Positions 22,284 through 31,044 are shown, counted from the first letter of the stretch. The stretch is DNA of 54,467 bases from Sulfurovum sp. (GCA_026983515.1 JALWHT010000093.1:1-54467); one strand, 5' to 3'. The notes: generated from the sequence alone by a model not told the origin. Program-made: numbers and translations.

Positions 22284-23474
22284 TTACGGCTGTAGTTTTT
22301 TTCCATTGATAAGTACGGCAAAAAAGCGGATGCCCCAGAGGATGAACATGAGCATCCAGGCGGTTGCTGAGATGTCAAAGAGAATCATAAAGTTCCATCC
22401 GAAAGCGGCAGCTACAGAGACAAAGAGGCGTAAGACCACGACAACCTGTGTCCAGTTAAAAAGTACCTTTTCCCACATGCCTGCGTGCATCATATTGCCT
22501 GAATGCCCGATGGTGACACGGGTACCGAAGCCAATAAGTATTGTAAAGACAAAGCCGAGCATCAGTACATGAATGTCTAACTGCAGGAAGTTGGTACCGG
22601 TAAGCAGTTTTGTGAAGTTCGCCATGGCACCGAAGAGAAAGGCAACCGGTACCCAGTAAAGTGCCAGATGCAGGATCCACAGCAATGGATTTGGATTGGG
22701 GAAGGGTAGGTTCCATGAGAGTATCTCTTTGCCGATGATGTAGGCCAGGAGCAGGTCGACAATAAAGGAACTGTTGGTATAGATACCTTCAAGAATAACA
22801 TGCAGCAAAAGTAGTACAAAGACATTGCGCAGGAGCGTCATATTTTTTTCGTGCATCACATGTGAAAAGAAGGGCACCATACGCTGTGCAACGGAAAAAG
22901 TAAGTAAAAAAAGATAGAGATAGACAGCGATTTCTGTGGAAAGTCCCAGAAGAGACATGTAGAAGAGTGAAGCGACAATAAAGATGAAGTGTGATAAAAG
23001 CCCCCATCCCATGGCAGTGAGAATCCAGAAAACGTCATGGGTGTCTGGCATTGTAGTCGTTTTGTAAATGTTGCGCAGTGTCAGGAACACCATGCTGTGC
23101 CCGGCAAAGAGCAGGAACATTCCGGCATATGAAAGCAGGGGAGAGACAATGCTGCCAAGCACGAAGAGTACCGCACCGAGATAGAAGAGACTGAAAACCC
23201 GCATATAGGTTGTTTTAGGTATGGCAGGTGTGGCTGTAAAACGGGGAAATGTGGTAAACAAAAAGGCGGTAAATGCCGGGGTGAAAACAAGGTAGAACAT
23301 GCTGTAGGCATGGAATGTCGAAGGTGCGATACCAAGATTGATGACTCCTTTAAATGAGAGCATGAAAATGAGCATTGTCACGATGGCATTGACGAAAGCC
23401 AATAGAAAAAAGGGCTGATGAGGTTGTGAAAAGAAGTAGTGTTTCTGTGCTTCTTCACTAAATTGCATGTGCAT
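22284..23474 (-). CDS. NnrS-like polytopic membrane protein
   Basis: A 396-residue inner-membrane protein with about 12 hydrophobic helices. The N-terminal HYFFSQPHQPFFLLAFVNAIV, the FHAYSMFYLVFTPAFTAFLFTTFPRFTATPAI block, and the C-terminal DIHVLMLGFVFTILIGFGTRVTIGHSG block are typical of the NnrS family, described in other bacteria as haem- and copper-containing and protective against nitrosative stress. Conserved His residues that could bind metal are present. ATG 23474 has AAAGGT upstream; ATG 23468 is possible. It lies next to a di-haem peroxidase gene on the same strand, separated by the large inverted repeat. Confidence 0.78.
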   Translation of the reverse strand: MHMQFSEEAQKHYFFSQPHQPFFLLAFVNAIVTMLIFMLSFKGVINLGIAPSTFHAYSMFYLVFTPAFTAFLFTTFPRFTATPAIPKTTYMRVFSLFYLGAVLFVLGSIVSPLLSYAGMFLLFAGHSMVFLTLRNIYKTTTMPDTHDVFWILTAMGWGLLSHFIFIVASLFYMSLLGLSTEIAVYLYLFLLTFSVAQRMVPFFSHVMHEKNMTLLRNVFVLLLLHVILEGIYTNSSFIVDLLLAYIIGKEILSWNLPFPNPNPLLWILHLALYWVPVAFLFGAMANFTKLLTGTNFLQLDIHVLMLGFVFTILIGFGTRVTIGHSGNMMHAGMWEKVLFNWTQVVVVLRLFVSVAAAFGWNFMILFDISATAWMLMFILWGIRFFAVLINGKKLQP

Positions 23475-23557
23475 AAAGATACCTTTGTATGATGATGAAA
23501 CCATATCATAACAAAAGTGTGTATAAAAAGGAATGAAGATGTAGGGAGCTATGGTAG

Positions 23558-23662
23558 GTCTCCATGTAACTCCCGGACAGGGCAGCCGAGGGGGGGAGGG
23601 AGAAATTTCATAAATAGGAAGAAGAAATTTTGGCTACCCTGTACCGGGAGATACATAGAGAC
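23558..23662. repeat. Large imperfect inverted repeat (about 30-base arms)
   Basis: The left arm 23558-23587 and the right arm 23632-23662 pair at about 27 of 31 positions (GTCTCCATGTAACTCCCGG on the left against CCGGGAGATACATAGAGAC on the right, then ACAGGGCAGCC against GGCTACCCTGT), with three mismatches and one bulge. The 44-base loop is purine-rich (G-run GAGGGGGGGAGGGAG) and holds a small AGAAATTTC / GAAATTTT pair. It lies between the cytochrome c peroxidase and NnrS-like genes. No coding frame explains it. Confidence 0.85.
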
Positions 23663-23669
23663 GTTTCCG

Positions 23670-23689
23670 GACACTGCAAAGGCAGTGTC
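23670..23689 (-). terminator. Hairpin after the cytochrome c peroxidase gene
   Basis: GACACTGC (23670-23677) pairs perfectly with GCAGTGTC (23682-23689), loop AAAG, six bases after the peroxidase stop. No T-run follows on the minus strand, so it may stabilise the message end or work together with the adjacent large inverted repeat. Confidence 0.55.
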
Positions 23690-23695
23690 AGCCTG

Positions 23696-24718
23696 TCAGT
23701 TCAAGTCAGGCTTTGGTGTTGTGGCTGTTACTGCCGGCAACTGAGGGAACTCAATGGCCGGTTTGCGTCCTTTGAGCGCTTTTAGGAATGTAACGATCTT
23801 CTCAGCATCTGCATCAGAGATCTTTTTTCCAAGCTGTGTTTCACCCATGATCTGTACGGCTTCTTTGAGCGACCAGACTGCACCATTATGGAAATACGGT
23901 GCAGTTTCCGTGATGTTTCTGAGTGTCGGTACTTTCACCATACCATTCTTGTCACCTTTAAAGTCACCGATATTGGCATATTTGTATGGCTTGACAAGCG
24001 GGAATTTCTGCATACTTCCACCCAGTGCAATACCGCTATGACAAGCTGCACATCCTTGGTCAATGAAGACTTTCAACCCTTCTTGCTCTGCTTTTGTGAG
24101 TGCGTCGGTTTTTCCATTGAGGAAATCATCGAAGCGGGAAGGTGTTACCAGTGTTCTTTCAAAAATACCAATGGTTTTGGTAATCGTATCAAAATCGACT
24201 TTGGTATCTTTGCCGTATGCTTTCTTGAATGCTTCTACATATTCGGGCATGGAGTTGACACGTGCTTCTACCAATGAAGGCTCGGCTGCCATTTCCGGTG
24301 TTGCCTGCATAGGACCTTTTGCCTGATCTTCAAGATCCGGGCTGCGTCCGTCCCAAAACTGTCTTTTTGCAAAAACAGCATTGTAAACTGTAGGTGAATT
24401 CAGGTGGTGAGGGTTAGCTCTCCATTTATGTCCATGTGCCGCAGGAATACCGTCTACCCCGCCGGTACCAAGGTTGTGACATGTGTTACATGAAATGATC
24501 TCGCTTTTGGAAAGACGAGGATCAAAATAGAGTTTTTTACCAAGTTCAACACGTTCTGGTGTTACAATTTTTTTGGGGTCGATCAGCTTTTTAAGTTCAG
24601 CTTTGTCGGCAGGAATTGCGACCAGTCCGGCACCTTTTGCTTTTTGTGCCAGATCGGATGCTCCAAGCAGCATGCTTGAAGCCAGTAATGATGCAGCTAC
24701 AATATAAGATAGTTTCAT
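23696..24718 (-). CDS. Di-haem cytochrome c peroxidase
   Basis: A 340-residue periplasmic peroxidase that reduces hydrogen peroxide with electrons from cytochrome c. The signal peptide is MKLSYIVAASLLASSMLLGAS. Two CxxCH haem sites are present: CNTCH (77-81, high-potential/peroxidatic domain region) and CAACH (223-227). Other family blocks are LYFDPRLS, FWDGRSPDLEDQAKGPM, and VPTLRNITETAPYFHNGAVWSLKEAVQIMG. I chose ATG 24718 because AAGGAGA is just upstream; the frame extends further but breaks the signal peptide. Confidence 0.93.
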   Translation of the reverse strand: MKLSYIVAASLLASSMLLGASDLAQKAKGAGLVAIPADKAELKKLIDPKKIVTPERVELGKKLYFDPRLSKSEIISCNTCHNLGTGGVDGIPAAHGHKWRANPHHLNSPTVYNAVFAKRQFWDGRSPDLEDQAKGPMQATPEMAAEPSLVEARVNSMPEYVEAFKKAYGKDTKVDFDTITKTIGIFERTLVTPSRFDDFLNGKTDALTKAEQEGLKVFIDQGCAACHSGIALGGSMQKFPLVKPYKYANIGDFKGDKNGMVKVPTLRNITETAPYFHNGAVWSLKEAVQIMGETQLGKKISDADAEKIVTFLKALKGRKPAIEFPQLPAVTATTPKPDLN

Positions 24719-24787
24719 CTCTATTCTCCTTGAATTTTTGTTAGGAGAATTGTACAATAAAAAGTATTAAAGGAAAATTAATATTGT

Positions 24788-26257
24788 TTAAAATGATCCT
24801 CTGTTTCCGCCGCCGTTTCTGCTGCTGCGTCCGTTACGGCTGTGACGGTTTCCGCCACCGCCGCCCTGTCTGCGTCTATTGTTGCCACGGTAGTTTCCTC
24901 TGCCGCGGCCTCTGTCATTGCCACGTTGCTGCATGGCACGCTCAATAAGCAGTTCAACTTCTTCAAGACCAAGACCGATAATGTCTTTTCCTTTTACCGT
25001 ATTTTCATTTTGTATCATAGAAGCAAGCAGATGTGCAATAGTCACGATGTCAAGGTCATGCTGAAGGGTTTTGACAAGTTCAATCGCTTTATCGGTGATC
25101 TGTGTTTCTGCAATTTTTGCAATGAGTTCATCCTGTCGGTTGTTCTGTACTTCTATTCGTGTAGGAATGACCTGTGTGACAAGTTTCGCACCGACATCTT
25201 TTTCGATACGTTTGATGGTGCGCAACTCATTAGGACTGACAAGGGTGATGGCTTCACCGCTTTTCCCGCCACGTCCTGTACGCCCGATGCGGTGAACATA
25301 ACTCTCGGAGTCAAAAGGAATGTGGTAGTTGAAAACATGTGTCACATCGTTTACGTCAAGTCCGCGTGCTGCTACGTCGGTAGCGATAAAAATGTCAATA
25401 CCGCCGCTTTTGAATGCACGAATGGTCACTTCTCGCTGCTTTTGCTCCATGTCACCATGCAGACCACTGACTTTAAAGCCCTGTGCGGTCAGGTGAGCAA
25501 CGAGTCTGTCTACTTCTTTTTTGGTACGGCAGAAGACAATACACTTGTCCGGACTCTTGTAGTCAATGAGTCTTACCAGGGCATCGTCACGTTCACGTTC
25601 CTGTACCACATAGTAATACTGGGTAATTTTGGAGTTGGTACTTTCACTTTTGGTGATGGAAACTGTTTTGGGATCATTGAGGATCTCTTCGGCCAGTTTT
25701 CGAATGCCTTTGGGCATGGTCGCAGAGAACATCAGTGTCTGGCGCTCTTTTGGCAGGAATGTGAAGATGTTCTTGATTTCATCAAGAAAACCCATGTCAA
25801 GCATCTCATCCGCTTCATCGAGGACAACGAATTGCGGGTTGAGTTTGATCTTTCCGCTCATTAAAAGATCCTGGAGTCGTCCCGGAGTCGCAACGACAAT
25901 GGAAGCCTGCTTGATACGCTCAATCTGTTTGCCGTATGCGGTGCCTCCGTAAACGGTTGCTGTTTTGAGGCCTGCAAATTTACCAAAACGGTAGAGTTCA
26001 TCACTGACCTGCATGGCAAGTTCGCGGGTAGGTACGATAACCAGCCCTTCTACGGAGCCGTCTGCTTTCATTTTGCTCATGATAGGGAGTCCGAATGCTG
26101 CGGTTTTTCCTGTGCCTGTCTGTGCCTGTGCAATGATGTCATGTCCTTCGAGTACGAGAGGAATGGCTTCTTTCTGTACGGGGCTTGGCTCTTTGAATCC
26201 TGCTTCTGTTACGGCTTGAAGGATGCTGTCTTTAAGGTTGAAATCTGTAAATGTCAT
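24788..26257 (-). CDS. DEAD-box ATP-dependent RNA helicase with RGG-rich tail
   Basis: A 489-residue helicase that unwinds RNA duplexes, probably in ribosome assembly or mRNA decay. Motifs in order: the Q motif (FTDFNLKDSILQAVTEAGFKEPSPVQKEAIP), AQTGTGKT (motif I), PTRELAMQ, TPGRLQDLL, DEADEMLD (motif II), SATM (III), the C-terminal helicase domain with IATDVAARGLDV and HRIGRTGRGGKSG (VI). The tail from about 450 is Gly/Arg/Asn-rich (RGNDRGRGRGNYRGNNRRRQGGGG), a common RNA-binding extension. Similar to DeaD/CsdA or RhlE; the subtype is not certain. A long leader with a TATAAT about 210 bases upstream precedes the gene. Confidence 0.93.
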   Translation of the reverse strand: MTFTDFNLKDSILQAVTEAGFKEPSPVQKEAIPLVLEGHDIIAQAQTGTGKTAAFGLPIMSKMKADGSVEGLVIVPTRELAMQVSDELYRFGKFAGLKTATVYGGTAYGKQIERIKQASIVVATPGRLQDLLMSGKIKLNPQFVVLDEADEMLDMGFLDEIKNIFTFLPKERQTLMFSATMPKGIRKLAEEILNDPKTVSITKSESTNSKITQYYYVVQERERDDALVRLIDYKSPDKCIVFCRTKKEVDRLVAHLTAQGFKVSGLHGDMEQKQREVTIRAFKSGGIDIFIATDVAARGLDVNDVTHVFNYHIPFDSESYVHRIGRTGRGGKSGEAITLVSPNELRTIKRIEKDVGAKLVTQVIPTRIEVQNNRQDELIAKIAETQITDKAIELVKTLQHDLDIVTIAHLLASMIQNENTVKGKDIIGLGLEEVELLIERAMQQRGNDRGRGRGNYRGNNRRRQGGGGGNRHSRNGRSSRNGGGNRGSF

Positions 26258-26466
26258 TATATGTTGTCTTTATGTTGAAATGGTCGGTGTTGAAGTTGTC
26301 TTGTTTCGCGCAGAAAAAGTTCTAACGGTATTAAGAGGCGTAAAACCCTGTTTTATGCAACCGATACCAAACTTGTGTCACACGTTTTGTTATGCGTGGA
26401 AAATAGAGGAGATAGATATATCCCGAATTATAAGGAGTTTAGTACACTCTTGCAGAAAAGTGCCGC

Positions 26467-26472
26467 ATTATA
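26467..26472 (-). promoter_or_regulatory. Candidate -10 box for the DEAD-box helicase gene
   Basis: On the minus strand GCTATAATGC contains TATAAT (26467-26472 read as ATTATA in plus). The sequence upstream on that strand is T/A-rich, as usual for Campylobacterota promoters. Transcription from here would give an untranslated leader of about 200 bases before the ATG at 26257. Confidence 0.5.
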
Positions 26473-26589
26473 GCAGCTTTTTGGGCAAAAAGATAGGTCT
26501 TTTCAAAAAATTTTAAAAATTCATCTTGATGTTGCTGCTCTTTCTCTTATTATGGTGCGATATTAAACCTTTTTTAAGTTTTCAAAAGG

Positions 26590-26595
26590 CATAAT
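26590..26595 (+). promoter_or_regulatory. Candidate -10 box for tRNA-Ser
   Basis: CATAAT at 26590-26595 lies 20 bases before the first base of the mature tRNA, a suitable distance for a short tRNA leader. The -35 region is not distinct. Confidence 0.35.
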
Positions 26596-26615
26596 TCTCC
26601 CCACGAAACAACCTT

Positions 26616-26706
26616 GGAGACGTGGGTGAGTTGGCTGAAACCACACCCCTGCTAAGGGTGCGTGTCCTAACGGGCACCGAGGGTTCGAATCCCTCCGTCT
26701 CCGCCA
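26616..26706 (+). tRNA. tRNA-Ser (anticodon GCU)
   Basis: The acceptor stem GGAGACG (26616-26622) pairs with CGTCTCC (26696-26702), followed by discriminator G and an encoded CCA (26704-26706). The D arm is GGTGAGTTGGCTGAAACC, the anticodon stem CACCC/GGGTG carries loop CTGCTAA with anticodon GCT, a long variable arm (GTGTCCTAACGGGCACC) is present as expected for serine, and the T arm is GAGGG-TTCGAAT-CCCTC. It reads AGC/AGU codons. Confidence 0.97.
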
Positions 26707-26788
26707 TCACAACCTTACAAACACCAACTTCTTTTCTACTTTAAATTTTGACCAATACATTGATCTAAACGTGTTTTTATGTAACTTC

Positions 26789-27130
26789 TCAACACACCAG
26801 CCATTGACTGAGATCGAAAATATCACGTGTAGCGGGCATGGATTTCCATCCGTGACTTTCAAGATACATCATTTTTCCTCCGAAAAACCCTACGACATAC
26901 TTCTCTTTATAGAGCACAAAAGCACCGGCATTGAAGGTTTTGAAGAGTGCATCGAAGCTTTTGGGTGTTTCATAAAAGTTGAAGTCGTAACTGTGCAGGG
27001 CAGTCAGTGCGGCATGGAGCATTTCGTTTTTAGCCATTGACGTGGAGAGAATGTAGTAGGCAGGATAGGCAAAAACCGGGTCGTCGACAAGATCGGTAAT
27101 GTAAAGTTTTTCTTTTTTCTTCTGATACAT
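26789..27130 (-). CDS. Hypothetical protein
   Basis: A 113-residue soluble protein that I do not recognise. It starts with a lysine-rich MYQKKKEKLYITDLVDDPVFAYPAYYIL and ends with GWKSMPATRDIFDLSQWLVC. Mixed helix/strand pattern, with no membrane segment, signal or catalytic motif. The middle (FDALFKTFNAGAFVLYKEKYVVGFFGGKMMYLES) alternates hydrophobic and charged residues as in a small alpha/beta domain. It lies between tRNA-Ser and the gamma-glutamylcyclotransferase-like gene. Confidence 0.6.
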   Translation of the reverse strand: MYQKKKEKLYITDLVDDPVFAYPAYYILSTSMAKNEMLHAALTALHSYDFNFYETPKSFDALFKTFNAGAFVLYKEKYVVGFFGGKMMYLESHGWKSMPATRDIFDLSQWLVC

Positions 27131-27187
27131 ATTGACATTGTAACAGCTTAGGAAAAGAGGTATGCAAAAAATGTCAAATAGACATAT

Positions 27188-27535
27188 TTACTCCTCCAGA
27201 TGCTCTTTCTCTTCTTTGAGAACATAGATGTAAGTATCGACATCGAGTTCATCGTAGCGTTCTGCTATCACAGGCATGCGTACGAACTCATCACCTTCAA
27301 AAGTATCGAGAAAGTCCCAGTGGTCACAAAGGTTATGGGAGTAGAAGAGGTAGCCGTGTACCGTGTCACCTTCTGGATCGAGTTTGATACCCGGATAGCC
27401 CATGGAAGCAGACCAGCCTGCGCCTATGAGATGACCTCGTACGGTGGCCGGTACGAATTTTCCAATAATGTTTTCCAGAACGTGTCCGTTGGGGCAGCCG
27501 GGCATCAGTGTGCCGTAGACGAAGAGGGTTTCCAT
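27188..27535 (-). CDS. Gamma-glutamylcyclotransferase-like (AIG2/GGACT) protein
   Basis: A 115-residue enzyme-like protein of the gamma-glutamylcyclotransferase fold. The signature is FVYGTLMPGCPNGHVL at the start (the YGTL loop binds the gamma-glutamyl carboxylate), with the likely catalytic Glu in DTFEGDEFVRM (about 80). These enzymes release 5-oxoproline from gamma-glutamyl-amines or related compounds. The exact substrate is unknown. It follows the DUF2207 gene's 3' end on the same strand by about 50 bases. Confidence 0.85.
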   Translation of the reverse strand: METLFVYGTLMPGCPNGHVLENIIGKFVPATVRGHLIGAGWSASMGYPGIKLDPEGDTVHGYLFYSHNLCDHWDFLDTFEGDEFVRMPVIAERYDELDVDTYIYVLKEEKEHLEE

Positions 27536-27584
27536 GACAATGCTCCGTTTTTTGGATGCGATTGTATCGAAACTCTCTTAGGTA

Positions 27585-29432
27585 CTACCAGCTTCCGCCG
27601 CCGCCACCACCGCCACCTCCGCCAGAGAAACCGCCTCCTCCTGAAAATCCGCCTCCGCCGCTGTTTTGTGCAGGCGGTGTGGCAGCACTGTGCATTGTAC
27701 TGCCGAAACCTCCAAGGTTACTGATGTTTCCCTGATACCACACCGGCGTGTCGACCTGCATCAGGGAGTAGAACTTCAGCCAGTGGTCAGTGTACCCAAA
27801 GAGCATGGCATAGGGGAGCACCTTTTCAAGGTAAAGCGGATCAATCGCAAGCCTGCGTCTAATTTCGTCAGCTTTAACCCGTTTGACGAATTCCTGCAGA
27901 CCAAACAGCTGCTTTTGGGCATAGGCACCTTTTTGGGTAAGCCGTCCTACTCTGCCATAAAGGTAGAAAAGAACACCAAGCAGAAGCATCATGACACCGA
28001 AAGGACCGGTAAGCAAGCTTATGAAGTTTATCTGCGACAGCACAATAGGCATGAGACCTGCTCCAAAAAAAATCAGCCCCTGAAGTTTTGCTCCCCATGA
28101 TGACTGGTGTAAAAAGATATGGATGCCTACCATACCGAAAACGACAGGAAAAATAAGAATGATGATATTCTCACCCATTACCTGAAAAAGTGTATAAAGC
28201 GTATAAAGTATCATCGGGGAGAGCAGGAGAAGGTTTTTCATTAAAAAACGCTTGCGCGTTTGGTTTGGATTTTCACTCATATATCCCTCTTTAACAGCCC
28301 AGCTGTAGAGGTTGTTGTTGATGTATGCAAAACCGTTTTTGAGACGTTGTGAGAGCGTTTCGCTGCCGCGCTGTAATGTAAAGACTTTTAATTTTGGAAA
28401 AAGAATGACATTAAGCAGATATCGCTGGTTTTCAGTCAGTCCTTCTTCGGGTTTGTCCGTACGAATCAGTACAGGGTCACTGTGTGTGCCGGGCTGTTTT
28501 ATTTCAATGTAGCCCTGTTGTGCCAGTTCTATGACAGCTGCGGCAAAATCCTTATCATCGGCATGTTTGTCCAGCAGCAGTCCTGACTGCAGCACGCTGA
28601 GTCCTTTTGGCGGCAAATATCTGACCGCGATAGAACGCTTGTCCTCGAAACCGATATAGGTTTTGAATGTGTTGAAAAAATAGAGCAGATAGGCAATGAG
28701 TGCTGCCCAGTACCAGTACTGTGCAAACCAGTCGGCAAGTGTGGGGGTTACGTTATCAATACCGCTTTGTCCAAGCAGCCCCGGTGCAAATGCGAGTTCA
28801 ACCGTAGCACCCTCATAGGGGGCAAGATGGGGTACGGTGACAAGCAATTGCTTTTTATTCGGCCACTTGGTGTGGGCAGAGGAGGAGGTGGTACCGTAAC
28901 TTCCGGTATAGGTTGAAAGTGCAATGTCCGCCTTCTCCAGAGTGTCCGGCAGGTAAAAATGGGCAGTAACATTTTCAATAGGAACGGACCATCCAGTCCC
29001 TACAATGTTCCAGCGGACAGCATCCATGTTTGGGTTTTGCGAAGCAGGAAGAACACCTCGCTTGACACGGTAGGCAATAGTAAAACGGTGTTTGCCACTC
29101 AGGTAGGAAGAGGCACTGCCGATTTTGATACGCAGCAGTTCTCCTGCCAAAGATGAATGCTGTCTGCTTTTTTCCCATATTGCAGGCATGCCATCCATTG
29201 TTACACTGAAGTTATAGAGTCCAATATCTTTGCGCACACCGTCATATTTGATCTGGTAGGGAATATCACGGTAGATGCCGTGACGGTATTGGGTTCCGAA
29301 ATTGTAGTCGATACGCTCTTGAATGACAAGCTCACCGCTTTGTTCAATGGTAACATCGACAGCGAAGCGGTCTATCTTTTCGGCAAAAAGTGTGATGCTT
29401 AGCAAAAGCAACAGAAAAAGAGAACGTAGCAT
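27585..29432 (-). CDS. DUF2207-type predicted membrane protein
   Basis: A 615-residue membrane protein. It has a signal peptide (about 1-17), an extracytoplasmic beta-rich DUF2207 region (about 20-225, with DVTIEQSGELVIQERIDYNFG and RHGIYRDIPYQIKYDG), a membrane helix (about 235-255), a cytoplasmic winged-helix-like part, two or three further helices (about 390-470) and a final Gly-rich tail ending in GGGGSW, a known trait of the family. The role is unknown; the family usually travels with LemA, whose gene lies six bases upstream. I start at ATG 29432; the GTG just before it is possible. Confidence 0.85.
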   Translation of the reverse strand: MLRSLFLLLLLSITLFAEKIDRFAVDVTIEQSGELVIQERIDYNFGTQYRHGIYRDIPYQIKYDGVRKDIGLYNFSVTMDGMPAIWEKSRQHSSLAGELLRIKIGSASSYLSGKHRFTIAYRVKRGVLPASQNPNMDAVRWNIVGTGWSVPIENVTAHFYLPDTLEKADIALSTYTGSYGTTSSSAHTKWPNKKQLLVTVPHLAPYEGATVELAFAPGLLGQSGIDNVTPTLADWFAQYWYWAALIAYLLYFFNTFKTYIGFEDKRSIAVRYLPPKGLSVLQSGLLLDKHADDKDFAAAVIELAQQGYIEIKQPGTHSDPVLIRTDKPEEGLTENQRYLLNVILFPKLKVFTLQRGSETLSQRLKNGFAYINNNLYSWAVKEGYMSENPNQTRKRFLMKNLLLLSPMILYTLYTLFQVMGENIIILIFPVVFGMVGIHIFLHQSSWGAKLQGLIFFGAGLMPIVLSQINFISLLTGPFGVMMLLLGVLFYLYGRVGRLTQKGAYAQKQLFGLQEFVKRVKADEIRRRLAIDPLYLEKVLPYAMLFGYTDHWLKFYSLMQVDTPVWYQGNISNLGGFGSTMHSAATPPAQNSGGGGFSGGGGFSGGGGGGGGGGSW

Positions 29433-29438
29433 CACGGT

Positions 29439-30002
29439 TTAAAAACTGATCTTGGGCATCTGCTTGACCGCTTCGGCTTCATGCTCGTCCAGTTCGAAGT
29501 AGTCCCGTTTGGTAAAGTTGAATTTCTGTGCCACGAAGAGATCAGGGAAGGATTCTATTTTGGCATTGTAGTCGCGGACTATGGCGTTGTAGTAGCGTCT
29601 GGCATTCTGGATGGCTTCTTCGATGCTGCTCAGTTCCTCTTGCAGTTTAAGAAAATTAGTATTGGCTTTAAGGTCAGGGTAGGCTTCGGCAAGGGCAAAC
29701 AGCTTGCCAAGTGCTCCCGAGAGCATGTTGGCAGCTTCCGCTTTCTCTTCGACACTGTTCGCACTCAAACCTTTCTGGCGTGCGGCAATGACCTTTTCGA
29801 GTGTTTCACCCTCGTACTCTTTGTAGCCTTTGACCGTTTCGACAAGAGCGGGAATGAGGTCGTAACGCCGCTTGAGCTGTACGTCAATGTCAGACCAGGC
29901 AGCATCGATGCCTGCACGCAGTGAGACCAGTTTATTGTAAATGGCAATGAGGTAAGCACCTATGCCCACAATGATCAGTAGTACGATATTTCCAAAACTC
30001 AT
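29439..30002 (-). CDS. lemA: LemA family protein
   Basis: A 187-residue protein with one N-terminal membrane helix (IVLLIIVGIGAYLIAIYNKLV) and a helical-bundle domain outside or at the membrane. The family sequence SLRAGIDAAWSDIDVQLKRRYDLIPALVETVKGY is clear, as are ENTNFLKLQEEL-like (here ANTNFLKLQEELSSIEE) and RRYYNAIVRDYNAKIESFPD. LemA has no settled biochemical role. AAGGA precedes the ATG. It leads a two-gene unit with the DUF2207 protein. Confidence 0.93.
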   Translation of the reverse strand: MSFGNIVLLIIVGIGAYLIAIYNKLVSLRAGIDAAWSDIDVQLKRRYDLIPALVETVKGYKEYEGETLEKVIAARQKGLSANSVEEKAEAANMLSGALGKLFALAEAYPDLKANTNFLKLQEELSSIEEAIQNARRYYNAIVRDYNAKIESFPDLFVAQKFNFTKRDYFELDEHEAEAVKQMPKISF

Positions 30003-30072
30003 AAGATTTCCTTGTATTGGGTTTGCATAATTTATTATAGCGCGTTATACTTACCTTAAAAAAAGAGTATCC

Positions 30073-30972
30073 ATGGCATACGATCTGAAAAAGAAACTTG
30101 TGATTGCAATCTCGTCGCGCGCACTTTTCGATCTTGAAGAAGAGAACCGTCTTTTTGAAAAGAGAGGATTGGAGCGTTATTACCGTTACCAGATACGGAA
30201 TGAAGAGAAGCAGCTCAAACCGGGTGCGGCATTCGGGTTTGTAAAAAATATTCTTCATATCAACAAAGCATTTGATGACAAACTCATAGAGGTGATCGTA
30301 CTGTCCAGAAATAATGCGGCAACCGGGCTTCGTATCAAACATGCCATCGACCGTTACGGCTTGGATATTGAACGGGCAGGATGGACAGCGGGCGCGCCTA
30401 TTGCCAACTATCTTAAAGCATTTGAGGTCGATCTTTTTCTTTCTGCACATGAAGAGGATGTTCAGGCAGCCATTAACGAAGGCATTGCCGCAGCGCGTAT
30501 CATTCCCAAAAAGTACAAAAAAAGAGGCAAGCGGCACGATGTACGCATTGCCTTTGACGGTGATGCCGTCCTCTTCTCGGATGAATCGGAAAAAATTTAC
30601 AAAAAGCTCGGGCTTGAAGCCTTTTTGGCACATGAAAAGAAAAATGCCAAAAAACCACTTCCCAAAGGTCCCTTTGCCAGACTTCTCAAAGTTATTTCTC
30701 AGATTCAGCAGCGCTTTCCTATGGAGAAAGCACCCATCAAAACAGCCCTTATTACTGCCCGAAACTTCTCAACGTTTGAACGTGTCATACGCACGTTTGA
30801 TGCGTGGGGAGTACGTGTGGATGAAGCTTTTTTTCTGGGGGGTGTGGAGAAAAGGCGTGTGGTCAAAGCCTTCAAAGCCGACATCTTCTTTGATGATCAG
30901 GATGTCCATCTTGACAGAACTTCAAAATCAACTCCATCAGCAAAAGTACCCTATGTAAAGAAGAAAAAATGA
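30073..30972 (+). CDS. Cytosolic 5'-nucleotidase family protein
   Basis: A 299-residue protein of the bacterial cN-I-like 5'-nucleotidase family, which dephosphorylates nucleoside monophosphates. Recognisable segments are KLVIAISSRALFDLEEEN, the sugar/base pocket VIVLSRNNAATGLRIKHAIDRYGLDIERAGWTAG, the central ANYLKAFEVDLFLSAHEEDVQAAI, the HAD-like VRIAFDGDAVLFSDESE and the last FFDDQDVH. The substrate cannot be read. It is divergent from lemA and is followed after 72 bases by a SpoIIAA-like gene with its own TATAAT. Confidence 0.85.
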   Translation: MAYDLKKKLVIAISSRALFDLEEENRLFEKRGLERYYRYQIRNEEKQLKPGAAFGFVKNILHINKAFDDKLIEVIVLSRNNAATGLRIKHAIDRYGLDIERAGWTAGAPIANYLKAFEVDLFLSAHEEDVQAAINEGIAAARIIPKKYKKRGKRHDVRIAFDGDAVLFSDESEKIYKKLGLEAFLAHEKKNAKKPLPKGPFARLLKVISQIQQRFPMEKAPIKTALITARNFSTFERVIRTFDAWGVRVDEAFFLGGVEKRRVVKAFKADIFFDDQDVHLDRTSKSTPSAKVPYVKKKK

Positions 30973-31044
30973 TATTTTATCATTAATTATTATATGTTAT
31001 AATCTCTTGACTATAACAATCACAATACTACAAAGGGGGCACTT

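Larger units (their letters stand above)
26258..26615. other. Non-coding stretch holding the helicase leader and the tRNA upstream region
   Basis: No supported gene in 358 bases. The left part is the presumed 5' untranslated leader of the helicase gene (minus strand). Promoter-like sequences are at 26467-26472 and 26590-26595. No conserved RNA class is recognised. Confidence 0.6.

Noticed and set aside
22272-22293. ACAGCCG...CGGCTGT hairpin as a terminator of the NnrS-like gene
   Set aside because: The stop codon lies within the loop and the T-run is on the plus strand, where no gene ends. Its role is unclear.
24842-25864. A 340-residue open frame on the plus strand
   Set aside because: It lies entirely antisense to the DEAD-box helicase, whose motifs are intact. 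The composition of the plus-strand product is erratic and shows no domain.
27585-27660. Gly codon repeats at the end of the DUF2207 gene as a repeat element
   Set aside because: The Gly-rich end with a final Ser-Trp is a normal trait of this protein family.
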